Shown in pieces: positions 43,292 to 52,083 of a stretch of DNA of 64,000 bases. Source of the stretch: Chryseosolibacter histidinae. Its GTDB lineage: Bacteria; Bacteroidota; Bacteroidia; Cytophagales; Cyclobacteriaceae. Position numbers and translations under genes: made by a program. Position 1 is the first letter of the stretch. Each line of letters starts with the position of its first letter. Location: positions 186,001-250,000 of the forward strand of contig NZ_JAHESF010000001.1 of NCBI RefSeq assembly GCF_018598225.1, in the 5' to 3' direction. Below the pieces are notes generated by a model that worked only from the letters and a program-made list of their open reading frames with translations, searched no databases and had not been told where the DNA came from.

Positions 43292-44164
43292 ATGGTTGAA
43301 AGCAGTCCCGTAACTGTATTAAAAGCACTCAAGGAATTTATTGTGCCTCTATCGAAAGAGGAGTTCAGCACGCTGGAGCAGAATATCCTGAGTCAAGGAT
43401 GCAGAGATCCGCTGGTGGTATGGCAAAGACCTGACGGTTCCAACGTTCTGGTAGATGGTCACAACCGATTGAAGATCTGCCAGAAACATGATTTGCCATA
43501 CAAGATCAAAAAAGTCCATTTCGCAGACATGGGCGAAGTGAAAGACTGGATGGTGGATAACCAGTTGGGGAGGAGGAATCTGAACCCGGATCAGATGAGC
43601 TACTACAGGGGCGTGAAGTACCTGGCTTTAAAAAATTCAAAGGGCGGATATAAAAATGTGCTGTCGAAAGGACAAAATGAGCTTTCGACCTCGGAGATGC
43701 TGGCTGAACAATTTAAGGTCAGCGAAAGCACGATCAAGCGAGACGCCAAGTTTGCGGAAGGGGTGGATATCATTGGTAAAAGTAATGCCAAGCTGAAGTT
43801 CCAGATCCTTTCAGGTCAGTCAAAGGTCAAGAAGTCCGACATCCAGGTCTTAACGGAGCATAAGGATCCAGACAGGCTGACCTTTAAAAATGAGGCTGAC
43901 CTTTTTAACAAGGCAAAGGTGATCAGGGACGAGATCCTGGATGATGTGGAGAGCAAGATCAAAGATGTTCAGAAAAAGAAAATTGAAACAGCCCGTGCTG
44001 TGCTGGCCGAAAAAGAGCCTGCGTTCCTGGACCGCGATGACAGGCTGAAAAAAATAAAAGGAATGATCGTATCGGCCATCAATAAAGCTATCAATGAAAA
44101 AGATACGGGGGCGATCAAGGAATTGAAAAAGCTCATCGACAGGTTGGAGAAGGAATTATTTTAA
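43292..44164 (+). CDS. Orphan ParB/Srx-fold protein
   Basis: A 290-residue protein. The N-terminal 100 residues are a ParB-type nuclease/CTPase fold: IVPLSKEEFSTLEQNILSQG, then DPLVVWQ and VLVDGHNRLKIC, where DGHNR stands at the GxRR/GERR position. A HTH follows at about 140-175 (SEMLAEQFKVSESTIKRDAKF), and the C terminus is a long Lys/Glu-rich helix. There is no parA and no visible parS palindrome nearby, so a chromosome partition role is doubtful; related proteins occur as accessory regulators. ATG at 43292 fits the promoter better than the upstream TTG at 43250. Confidence 0.8.
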   Translation: MVESSPVTVLKALKEFIVPLSKEEFSTLEQNILSQGCRDPLVVWQRPDGSNVLVDGHNRLKICQKHDLPYKIKKVHFADMGEVKDWMVDNQLGRRNLNPDQMSYYRGVKYLALKNSKGGYKNVLSKGQNELSTSEMLAEQFKVSESTIKRDAKFAEGVDIIGKSNAKLKFQILSGQSKVKKSDIQVLTEHKDPDRLTFKNEADLFNKAKVIRDEILDDVESKIKDVQKKKIETARAVLAEKEPAFLDRDDRLKKIKGMIVSAINKAINEKDTGAIKELKKLIDRLEKELF

Positions 44165-44173
44165 CCTGCTCCT

Positions 44174-44917
44174 TCAACCTTTGGGATGCTGTGGAAACGC
44201 AACACCCGTGATCTCCTCGCACAGTTTCAGCAGTTTTTCCTGCGCAGCCACATCGTTAGCGGCGGCATTGTAAGATCTTTCTTTTTGATGAAAGAAATAG
44301 CGGCCGCTTACTTTGGCGCGTTCATCGTTGCTTACCGCGAGCCAGGTTTGTGTTTCATATCCCTTCTGAAGATCGTCAGGTGCATTTTTTCCACCCATCT
44401 TTGTTGGAACCCATCCGGGATCCACGGCATTGGAATATACCTCCGGCCACTTTCGCGCAACAGCCAAAGCGAGCATCATCACATGCAATTTGGAATCAGA
44501 ATAGCTTATGCGATCAATGCCCTGTTTAAAATACTCAAGATTGGGCCGCCCGTGCAAATGCATTCCGGAGCTCAGGTAGATCAGCCGTTTCGGTTTTTGG
44601 ATCAGGCTCGTGAGAATATAAGGCGCCAGTGTGTTCACCGCGAAGATAAGCTTTGCGGAAGTCTGGTAAACACCGGCATTATGGATCACCGCATCGAAGG
44701 CGCCCAATTCGTTCACCTGCGTTGCCAGCGCTTTTGTTTCTTCGATGCTCGACAGATCTGCCGTTAGCACCTGTGCTGCGCCGGCAATTTTTTTCAACGC
44801 CTCACGTCCACGCTCCGCATTCCGGGCATGCAATACAACCTGATGACCTTGTTCCACCAGCAACCTGGCTGACAGATGACCCAGCCCATCCGCCGAGCCG
44901 GTAATGAATATGACCAT
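44174..44917 (-). CDS. SDR-family oxidoreductase
   Basis: A 247-residue short-chain dehydrogenase: FITGSADGLGHLSARLLVEQ cofactor motif (GxxxGLG), NAG in VIHNAGVY, catalytic Ser in LIYLSSGMH, and a YSDSK triad variant (Tyr-x-x-x-Lys: YSDSK). NADP(H) use is probable from the RNAE segment. Resembles retinol dehydrogenase-like SDRs. Substrate unknown. A R2 repeat tract follows its start. Confidence 0.88.
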   Translation of the reverse strand: MVIFITGSADGLGHLSARLLVEQGHQVVLHARNAERGREALKKIAGAAQVLTADLSSIEETKALATQVNELGAFDAVIHNAGVYQTSAKLIFAVNTLAPYILTSLIQKPKRLIYLSSGMHLHGRPNLEYFKQGIDRISYSDSKLHVMMLALAVARKWPEVYSNAVDPGWVPTKMGGKNAPDDLQKGYETQTWLAVSNDERAKVSGRYFFHQKERSYNAAANDVAAQEKLLKLCEEITGVAFPQHPKG

Positions 44918-44924
44918 GATTAGA

Positions 44925-45060
44925 ACAGGATTATAAGATTTAGATCTGGATTACCAAGATTTACAAGATTAGACCTGGATTGCCAAGATTCACAGGATTA
45001 ACTGGATTTTAATCCTGTAAATCCGTAAATCTTATAAATCCCGGTCGTAAATCCAGGTCA
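44925..45060. repeat. R2-type repeat tract upstream of the SDR gene
   Basis: GAACAGGATTATAAGATTTA, TGGATTACCAAGATTTACAA and TTCACAGGATTAACTGGAT on one arm, TTAATCCTGTAAATCCG and CTTATAAATCCCGGTCG on the other. Between 45061 and 45267 I see no gene and no clear promoter. Confidence 0.65.
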
Positions 45061-45267
45061 AGGTCTTTCATTGTGGCATCATTCGCAACTGTCACCCAAT
45101 AAATGGTGTGCTAATTGGTTGGTGTGCATTTCTTTTTTTTTAGTCAACCGTCCAAGCGCTGCATCTTTTTTTGTAATGTCGCTTTTAACCCCGGTAATTG
45201 TCGCATGTGCCCTATAAGTGAATTGGTGTTGTTTACGAGCTTTGTATCATAACAAAACGACACAATT

Positions 45268-46197
45268 ATGAACACACGTATTATAACTGGTCTCCTGATT
45301 GCCATGGTTGTAACGCTCATGGTAGCCTGCCAAAAAGAAAATCAGGCAACGTCACCTGGGCCGAAAGACACTGTTGCCAGCCAGACCCTGAAGCCGGGTG
45401 AAAGCGGCTATGCAGACGTAAACGGATTGAAAATGTATTATGAGGTCTACGGCAACGGTAAGCCCATTGTACTGATTCACGGCTCGTATATGACCATACC
45501 GCTGAACTGGCAGCATATTATACCCTTGCTGGCTAAAGACCGGAAGGTAATCGTAACCGAGCTGCAAGGCCACGGACGCACAAGGGATATCGCCCGCGAA
45601 ATCAGTTACGAAGGTATGGCTGACGATGTAGCCGGTCTGCTGAAGCACCTCGCCATCGATAGTGCCGATGTATTGGGATATAGCATGGGCGGTGGGGTAG
45701 CCTTCCAGGTAGCGGTGCGCCATCCTGAGCAGGTACGCAGGCTCGTGGTGTTGTCAGGCACCTATACCCACGATGGATGGTGGCCCGAAGTAGAAGCCAT
45801 GTATGGTACTTTCACGGCCGATATGTTTAACGGTACGCCTATACAAAAACAATACGACAGCCTCGGAAACGACCCGGCCCATTTCCAGGAATTTGTAAAA
45901 AAGGTGATCAGCATAGACCTGAAGCCCTACGATTGGACCAAGGATGTGAAAAAGATCCAGGCGCCGATATTCATGGCCATTGGCGATGCCGACGGTGTGC
46001 GGTATGAGCATGCGCTGGAGTTGTTTCGCGCCAAAGGAGGTGGAAAGATGGGAGATCTCAATGGCTTGCCGAAATCCCGCCTGGCCATTATACCCGGTAC
46101 AACTCATATAGGTATGATCCAGCGAACAAACTGGCTCATCCCCATGATCACTGACTTCCTGGACGCAGACCTCAACGCACCGCCACCAACCTTCTAA
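45268..46197 (+). CDS. Lipoprotein alpha/beta hydrolase
   Basis: A 309-residue lipoprotein (lipobox MVAC, Cys at about 21). HGSYM oxyanion-hole region, nucleophile elbow GYSMGGG, candidate acid in IGDADGVRYEHA and late His in PGTTHIGM complete the triad. YADVNGLKMYYEVYGNGKP is the typical start of epoxide hydrolase/esterase-like members. Acts in the envelope on an unknown ester or similar bond. Convergent with the secreted protein at 46316-47557. Confidence 0.88.
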   Translation: MNTRIITGLLIAMVVTLMVACQKENQATSPGPKDTVASQTLKPGESGYADVNGLKMYYEVYGNGKPIVLIHGSYMTIPLNWQHIIPLLAKDRKVIVTELQGHGRTRDIAREISYEGMADDVAGLLKHLAIDSADVLGYSMGGGVAFQVAVRHPEQVRRLVVLSGTYTHDGWWPEVEAMYGTFTADMFNGTPIQKQYDSLGNDPAHFQEFVKKVISIDLKPYDWTKDVKKIQAPIFMAIGDADGVRYEHALELFRAKGGGKMGDLNGLPKSRLAIIPGTTHIGMIQRTNWLIPMITDFLDADLNAPPPTF

Positions 46198-46318
46198 GAG
46201 CAGATTTGAGATATGAGTCCCGATTAGCTATCGGGATGAGACACGGGACCTTTGTTACAACCAGTGCGGAGAGGAGGGTAGCAAGTCTCATATCTCCCAT
46301 CTCACAATCTCACATCTA
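46197..46318. repeat. Repeat family R7 (TGAGATATGAG/CTCATATCTC) between convergent genes
   Basis: GATTTGAGATATGAG on the left and CTCATATCTCCCATCTCACA on the right frame GATTAGCTATCGGGATGAG. The right end is the TAG stop of the minus-strand gene (46316-46318). Confidence 0.6.
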
Positions 46319-47557
46319 ATTACGCCAGAGTTCCTTGATCACCTCTTCCTGCGAGTATCCTATGGGGCAGGCTTCACTTCGTGTGTTGGCCCTGTAGCTT
46401 CCGGAGGTCTCGTTGGGGCAGGTGATCATTCGGCAGCCAGGCATTTGCAGATGTCCGTTCGGGTCTGTCTTTCTGATCCATTGATAAGCGTACCTCAGCC
46501 ATTCGTTACGGTAATGCTCGGGTTGTAAGGAGAACCACGAGATCTCATCCCATCCCCAGATAAAGTGAGAGGTGGTATCGGCTACGTTGGTTTTGTTGCT
46601 TCGTCCGAAGTTATCGAACTCCACCAGGTAGGGCAGGCTCTCACAGGTCCAACCGCTGGGCGCCACGCAGCCCTTGCTTTTGTTATAGAGCGCATCGAGG
46701 TGGCCCGCTTCCAGTTTACCCTGGTATGGTTTCCGGGGTATCGGTTTTATACGCAGCGGAAACGAGTTGAAGTCGATAAGGCTCGTGCCGTCTTTCACCA
46801 TTCCACCTTTGGGTACATGCGCGTCGAGCAACACCCAATGGCGCCGCGCATGGTTGGCTGCAAATTGCCTGATCATCGACACAAGCGACACCCACGAAGT
46901 TCTTTCAGGATCATTCATGCCAATGAGCTCAACCTGCCCCAGGTGAAAGGCCTCCACACCGATGTTGATATAAGAAGCAGCCAGGTAGTAGAACCAGAGT
47001 TGTGTTTCCAGTCGGCTGATATCAGGCACGCTGCTTCCTTTTCGCCAGTGATCCACAAACTTTCCGTTCCCGTTCAGCATGGCGCGGTAAGAGAAGGTGC
47101 GGTCTTCTGCAGGCAGCTTGTGATCTGTAAACACCCACGCCGGTATTTTTACCTGCTCCACTTCTTCCGTGACAATCTCGAAGAGGCATCCCTGGAAAAT
47201 GATCTCGTGGTCGAAGCGATGAAGGGTGTCGATGATCGATCTTGCCCTGTTCCAGAATTCAGGATCGTTCAAAAGACCTTCACCACCCCAGCGGTAAATA
47301 GCCCTCCCGATAAATTTGGCACCGGTGTTTCTGATCATGCGCAGATCGTCTTCATGATAAGGGTAGGTACGTTTGCCCTCAGGTTTTGCAGGCACCAGGA
47401 AAAAGGCCATGGTAATGGAACGGTCGAGATAATTCTCGAGCACTTCTCTTGAAATACCGTTTCGGTCAAAGTGATAGGATCGTTTCTGGGAGCCAGCACC
47501 CGCGGCCACTAACAGCACCGGCAAAACGACCAGGAGCATGCGTAGGTTGATTGTCAT
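46316..47557 (-). CDS. Secreted protein of unknown function, possible barrel-type hydrolase
   Basis: A 413-residue protein with signal peptide (1-23). The order of aromatic-rich strands and acidic loops (FIGRAIYRWGGEG, IIFQGCLFEIVTEEVEQ, HLGQVELIGMNDPE, HWVLLDAHVPKGGM, HFIWGWDEISWFS) resembles a TIM-barrel glycosidase-like fold, but no family could be named. Four Cys in the last 120 residues may pair. No operon partners. Confidence 0.7.
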   Translation of the reverse strand: MTINLRMLLVVLPVLLVAAGAGSQKRSYHFDRNGISREVLENYLDRSITMAFFLVPAKPEGKRTYPYHEDDLRMIRNTGAKFIGRAIYRWGGEGLLNDPEFWNRARSIIDTLHRFDHEIIFQGCLFEIVTEEVEQVKIPAWVFTDHKLPAEDRTFSYRAMLNGNGKFVDHWRKGSSVPDISRLETQLWFYYLAASYINIGVEAFHLGQVELIGMNDPERTSWVSLVSMIRQFAANHARRHWVLLDAHVPKGGMVKDGTSLIDFNSFPLRIKPIPRKPYQGKLEAGHLDALYNKSKGCVAPSGWTCESLPYLVEFDNFGRSNKTNVADTTSHFIWGWDEISWFSLQPEHYRNEWLRYAYQWIRKTDPNGHLQMPGCRMITCPNETSGSYRANTRSEACPIGYSQEEVIKELWRN

Positions 47558-47721
47558 GGAAGTAAAAATACCCGCGCAGGCTTAAGAAGTTATTAATTTG
47601 AAATTAATGGCAAAAAACTCCCCGTCGTGGCATGGCGCCAGCGTCCCCAACCGACAATAGACGACGAAGCAGTGCGGGCATACATTTGGTGCGGATAAAC
47701 TTAACAATTCACAGTCATGCC

Positions 47722-50112
47722 ATGATAAATGCCAGCCGCAACAGCATCAGGGAGATCTGGGGTGAAAGAACTCCTTATTATGACCAATGGCCTGAAAGGG
47801 TCGATCAATACATTACTGAAGAGCCTGACAAATGGGTACAGTCAGCCTGTGTTCTCTGCTCGAACGGTTGTGGTATTGACATTGGTGTCAAAGATAATCG
47901 CATCGTGGGCGTAAGGGGCCGGGCGGTGGACCGTATTAACCATGGCAGGCTTGGCCCGAAGGGATTGCACGGGTGGAAGGCCAACCATAGTAACGACCGC
48001 CTGACGGTGCCGCTGATCAAAGAAAATGGCAGCTTTCGGAAAGCTACATGGCAGGAAGCGATGGACCTGATCGTTACCAGGAGCAAAGAGCTTATTGCCA
48101 GGCACACCAGTGGGTCGCTTGCGTTTTATAACAGCGGACAACTTTTTCTCGAGGAGTACTACACCCTGAGCGTTATAACAAAAGCCGGCCTTGGAACAAA
48201 TCACGTGGACGGCAACACAAGGCTTTGCACATCGACGTCGGCATGGGCTTTAAAACTTTCGTTTGGTGCAGACGGGCAGCCGGCTTCTTATCGTGATATT
48301 GATCTGACGGATGCGCTTTTGCTCGTGGGTCATAATATGGCATTCACACAAACCGTACTGTGGTCGCGTGTGCTGGACCGGATGAAAGGTCCCAGGCCAC
48401 CCAAGCTCATTGTGGTCGATCCGCGCAGAACGGCCACGGCTGAAATGGCTGACGTTCACCTGATGCCCCGCGTTGGAACCAATGTACCGCTCCTGAACGG
48501 GTTGCTGCACCAGCTGATCGAATGGGACGCTGTTGACCATGACTATCTTGAGAAACACACTGTTGGCTTCGATGCCCTCAAGTCAACGGTCTCGCAATGG
48601 ACACCCGAGCTTGTCGAAAAAGTTACCGGTGTTCCGGCGAGCCTGCTGTTAAAAGCGGCCAGCATCATTGCGTCAACACCGTCGTTGGTATCTACTGCGC
48701 TGCAGGGAGTCTTCCAGGCATGGCAGGCTACGGGCGCGGCCGTGCAGATCAACAACCTTCACCTCATTCGCGGCTTGCTTGGAAAAGAAGGAAGCGGCGT
48801 GTTCCAGATGAATGGTCAGCCAACAGCGCAAAACACACGGGAGTGTGGTGCCAACGGAGAGCTTCCGGCATTCTTCAACTGGCATAACGAAAAACATGTG
48901 CGGCAATTAGCCGATATCTGGAACGTTGATCCGTCCATCATTCCGCATTGGGGGCCACCCACACCGATCATGGAGATCATGCGGTATGCAGAGCTCGGCT
49001 CGGTTAAGATGTTGTGGATCGCAGGCACCAATCCAGCAGTGTCGTTACCAGGCCTCTCACGGATCAGGCACATATTGAAAAAAAATGACTTGTTCGTTGT
49101 GGTGCAGGATGCGTTCATGACCGAAACCGCGCAGCTCGCAGACGTGGTTCTGCCAACCGCGCTATGGGGAGAGAAAACCGGTTGTTTTACCAACGCAGAC
49201 CGCACCGTTCACATTTCTCACAAGGCCATAGATCCACCCGGTGAGGCAAAGTCGGATCTCGATATTTTCATCGACTACGCCAGGCGCATGGATCTTCGGG
49301 ACAAGGATGGGCAGCCCCTGGTAAAATGGTCGTCGCCAGAAGAGGCCTTCGAGGGCTGGAAGCGCTGCTCGAAAGGAAGACCCTGTGACTATTCAGGCCT
49401 GAGCTACGAAAAGCTCAGCCAGGGCTCGGGCATCCAGTGGCCCTGCAACGAGCAATATCCCGATGGCAAGGAAAGATTATATACCGACGGTTATTTTAAT
49501 ACCGACTATGAGCTGTGTGAAGGTTATACGCATGATCTGACAACTGGCGGAGCCGTTCCCCCGGAGAAGTATAAAGAGAACAATCCTGCCGGCCGCGCGA
49601 TCATTCTTCCCTGCGAATACGATCCGCCGCTTGGCTTCACTGACGAATCATATCCGCTCCTGCTCACCACGGGAAGGGTGGTGTATCATTTTCACACACG
49701 AACAAAAACAGGCCGCGTCAAAGAGCTCAATGATGCGGCGCCGGACGTGTTCATCCAGATCTCTCAGGAAGATGCGAATGAGCACAACATCCAGGAAGGG
49801 GACCTCGTCAGGCTGGAATCGAGGTTTGGCAGCGTGCAGGGGCCGGCCAGGATCGGAGGCATCGCACCGGGACTGGTGTTTGTTCCTTTTCACTATGGCT
49901 ACTGGGACGGTGAAGACGCAAAGACCGCGGCCAACGAATTGACGAAACCGAGCTGGGATCCTGTGAGCAAGCAGCCGCACTTCAAATACAATGCGGTAAA
50001 CCTTGTCAGGCTCGATACAAAGCTCAGCGAATTAGCATCAAAGACGAAGGATACGTTGCGCAGCGCCGTGAAAAGCGCGGTGCAAACGACAAAAGAAACT
50101 TTAAAATTATAG
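47722..50112 (+). CDS. Molybdopterin oxidoreductase (assimilatory nitrate reductase/FdhF-like) lacking the fourth Fe-S Cys
   Basis: A 796-residue cytosolic bis-MGD enzyme; no Tat signal. Cys43, Cys46 and Cys50 (ACVLCSNGC) match the first three [4Fe-4S] ligands, but the fourth position is Gly78 in HGRLGPKGLHGW, next to the conserved Lys80. The probable Mo ligand is Cys169 in GNTRLCTSTSAW. The MGD-binding segments (VDPRRTATAEMADVHL, LWIAGTNPAVSLP, LPTALWGEKTGCFTNADRT) and the C-terminal dinucleotide-binding domain are complete. The frame opens at 47632, but the ATG at 47722 starts the protein sensibly. The next gene follows after two bases. Substrate not predictable. Confidence 0.88.
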   Translation: MINASRNSIREIWGERTPYYDQWPERVDQYITEEPDKWVQSACVLCSNGCGIDIGVKDNRIVGVRGRAVDRINHGRLGPKGLHGWKANHSNDRLTVPLIKENGSFRKATWQEAMDLIVTRSKELIARHTSGSLAFYNSGQLFLEEYYTLSVITKAGLGTNHVDGNTRLCTSTSAWALKLSFGADGQPASYRDIDLTDALLLVGHNMAFTQTVLWSRVLDRMKGPRPPKLIVVDPRRTATAEMADVHLMPRVGTNVPLLNGLLHQLIEWDAVDHDYLEKHTVGFDALKSTVSQWTPELVEKVTGVPASLLLKAASIIASTPSLVSTALQGVFQAWQATGAAVQINNLHLIRGLLGKEGSGVFQMNGQPTAQNTRECGANGELPAFFNWHNEKHVRQLADIWNVDPSIIPHWGPPTPIMEIMRYAELGSVKMLWIAGTNPAVSLPGLSRIRHILKKNDLFVVVQDAFMTETAQLADVVLPTALWGEKTGCFTNADRTVHISHKAIDPPGEAKSDLDIFIDYARRMDLRDKDGQPLVKWSSPEEAFEGWKRCSKGRPCDYSGLSYEKLSQGSGIQWPCNEQYPDGKERLYTDGYFNTDYELCEGYTHDLTTGGAVPPEKYKENNPAGRAIILPCEYDPPLGFTDESYPLLLTTGRVVYHFHTRTKTGRVKELNDAAPDVFIQISQEDANEHNIQEGDLVRLESRFGSVQGPARIGGIAPGLVFVPFHYGYWDGEDAKTAANELTKPSWDPVSKQPHFKYNAVNLVRLDTKLSELASKTKDTLRSAVKSAVQTTKETLKL

Positions 50113-50114
50113 GT

Positions 50115-50567
50115 ATGCATGTAGATCAATATTTATCCCACGTGCGGGAGGCAGAAGAAAACCTGGGTCTTGGTTTGAAGAAGATCATGAGACAACATTC
50201 TTTTGAGACTGATGTGGTGGAAATGTGCGAACGTTTCGTGCGGTGGTCAGACGAGCACAAGGCTTCGCTGGAGATGTTTAACGCCGAGGACAATACCAAT
50301 GAAGAGGAATCGCCCGGGCTTTTTAAAGCACTTTTTGCAAACATGCGCATAGGACCGTACGGTTTGCTGCGCGACCTGCATGCACTCTCACTGCTGATCC
50401 ATGATGCCCACACCAGCTGGACCATTCTTCAGCAGGGAGCCATGGCGCAACGCAATACCCGGCTGGAGCTTGTTTGTAAGGAAGCCCTTGCACACTTAAA
50501 TAAAGAGAGTATGTGGGTAGAGACGCGGATCAAGAACGCTGCGCCACAAATACTGATCGTCGGGTGA
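50115..50567 (+). CDS. Small helical protein paired with the molybdoenzyme
   Basis: A 150-residue, all-helical protein of unknown family, starting two bases after the molybdopterin oxidoreductase stop. Residues His29, His68 (WSDEHKAS region), His89, His97 and His101 are spaced like a four-helix bundle (HALSLLIHDAHTSW), so metal or cofactor binding is possible. Tight coupling suggests a chaperone or subunit for the enzyme. No signal peptide. Confidence 0.7.
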   Translation: MHVDQYLSHVREAEENLGLGLKKIMRQHSFETDVVEMCERFVRWSDEHKASLEMFNAEDNTNEEESPGLFKALFANMRIGPYGLLRDLHALSLLIHDAHTSWTILQQGAMAQRNTRLELVCKEALAHLNKESMWVETRIKNAAPQILIVG

Positions 50568-50620
50568 AGCAAGGGACGCCAACAGATCTCTGGTATCACC
50601 GGCGTCCGGACATCAGCAAA

Positions 50621-50706
50621 AATGCAGTTCACGCAAAGTCGCTAAGAAGCGCAAAGAACGCCAAGATATTTTGATGATCATTTCTTTTCGGTCTTCGCGT
50701 GAACAT
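50621..50706. repeat. R5-type palindromic repeat upstream of the SMC operon
   Basis: GTTCACGC (50627-50634) and GCGTGAAC (50697-50704) bound a tract with AAAGTCGCTAAGAAGCGCAA and TTCGGTCTTCGCG. The same family closes the operon at 56281-56520. Confidence 0.7.
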
Positions 50707-50831
50707 AGATTTATTTATAGATAACCATCTAGTTACCAATAATTTATATAAGTTATAAGAAGCTTTTCTTTAGATCTGAATTTCGACACGCTATATCACG
50801 CCTGCCTGGCAAATTGATTGCAATTTGTTGG

Positions 50832-50839
50832 TATTTTTG
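50832..50839 (+). promoter_or_regulatory. Candidate -7 box of the SMC operon
   Basis: TATTTTTG matches TAnnTTTG; the nearest upstream TTG (50814) gives a 15-base spacer, shorter than usual. Transcription would begin near 50846, exactly where the open frame of the first gene begins. Confidence 0.4.
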
Positions 50840-50916
50840 AGGTTTAACAGCTCGACTTTCTGAAGCATCCCCTGACAATACGCGATCTCCTGAACCTGCT
50901 CTACCAGAGCCGCGAC

Positions 50917-52083
50917 TTGGTTGAATTGCTGTTCGGCAGCAAGGACTCCGTGAACAAGTCAGAAATACTGGCCAGGGATGACATGTCTGATGAAAAGCTG
51001 GAGAAGCTGGTGGCGTATGAGATCATCCATGAGAACAACAACGTCATCGGGCTCGACGACAGGATCGTCACTTTTATTGAAGAGTTCCTGGAGATCGGCG
51101 AGGTAACAACCAGCTTTATCAACGACAATATCCAGTCGCTGAATGAGAACCTGAAATATTACCGCATCGACAACAACCCCAGGTTTCTGCGCAACATCAA
51201 ACGTTCGTTGAAGAAGATCAGCTCCACCACATCACGCGAGGTGATGAAGCTGCACAAGAACATTGACGAAACCTATAAGAACCAGGATAACTACCTCATC
51301 AAGCTGGAGGAGCTGGATAAATACAAACGCAAGCGCGATGATATTATCAACCTGATCAAAGAATCGGAGCAGATTGTGTCAGAGGCGCAGGGATTCTTCA
51401 ATACGATCATTGACGCGGAGCTGAACTCGATCGTGATCGACCTGCGGTACATCCTGGTGCGCAACCGTGACTACCTCAATGAGATCCAGGCACAGATCAT
51501 CGACTACATTAACAGGATCCAATACCAGGCCGAGATCTATAAAAAGATCCAGCGGCTGAAGGAGCTGAAAGACTACGAAGAGCTGAAGTATAAAACAAAT
51601 TTCGTCGAGGTAGTGGCAGAGACGAAAGCCCTGATGTTCCAGAAGCGGAATCCCCTCAAATCGAAGTTGTCCCTCGACTTCCTGCACACAGACCAGGGTT
51701 ACGCCATTGTTCAGAAAGTTGCCGCCAAGATCAATATGCTGCGCAACACCGTGCGCAAACCGGCGGGAAAAATGGCCGAAGGATTCGATCTCAATAACCT
51801 CGAAGAGTCGGCAAGCCTCAACATTGAAGGGCTTGTGAAAAAATTCATGCACAGCGATACAGACCTGTTCCGCTTCGTGCTGGATTACAAGTTCCCGGAA
51901 AAAGTGGGCGAGCTGACCCTGGAGAAGAGAATATCCCTGTATGTAGGCATCTCGATAGATTACGACCATAACCTGGTGATCTCGGGCAAGACCGGCAGAA
52001 TGGAATATATTAATGAAAAGAAACAGCGGCTGCGCCTCGGATATGCGATCATTATCCCCAATAAAAAACAAATGAAGGAATGA
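50917..52083 (+). CDS. MukF/MksF/JetA-like kleisin subunit
   Basis: At least 388 residues. Winged-helix-like start (VNKSEILARDDMSDEKLEKLV), a long helical middle with coiled-coil character (about 70-240) and a C-terminal beta-rich domain (GYAIIIPNKK at the end) match the kleisin of MukBEF-like condensins and Wadjet JetA. The frame is open upstream to 50848 and that stretch (HPLTIRDLLNLLYQSRDL) reads like conserved protein, but it contains no ATG, GTG or TTG; the only standard start is the TTG at 50917. The true start is therefore open. Overlaps the next gene by four bases. Confidence 0.82.
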   Translation: MVELLFGSKDSVNKSEILARDDMSDEKLEKLVAYEIIHENNNVIGLDDRIVTFIEEFLEIGEVTTSFINDNIQSLNENLKYYRIDNNPRFLRNIKRSLKKISSTTSREVMKLHKNIDETYKNQDNYLIKLEELDKYKRKRDDIINLIKESEQIVSEAQGFFNTIIDAELNSIVIDLRYILVRNRDYLNEIQAQIIDYINRIQYQAEIYKKIQRLKELKDYEELKYKTNFVEVVAETKALMFQKRNPLKSKLSLDFLHTDQGYAIVQKVAAKINMLRNTVRKPAGKMAEGFDLNNLEESASLNIEGLVKKFMHSDTDLFRFVLDYKFPEKVGELTLEKRISLYVGISIDYDHNLVISGKTGRMEYINEKKQRLRLGYAIIIPNKKQMKE

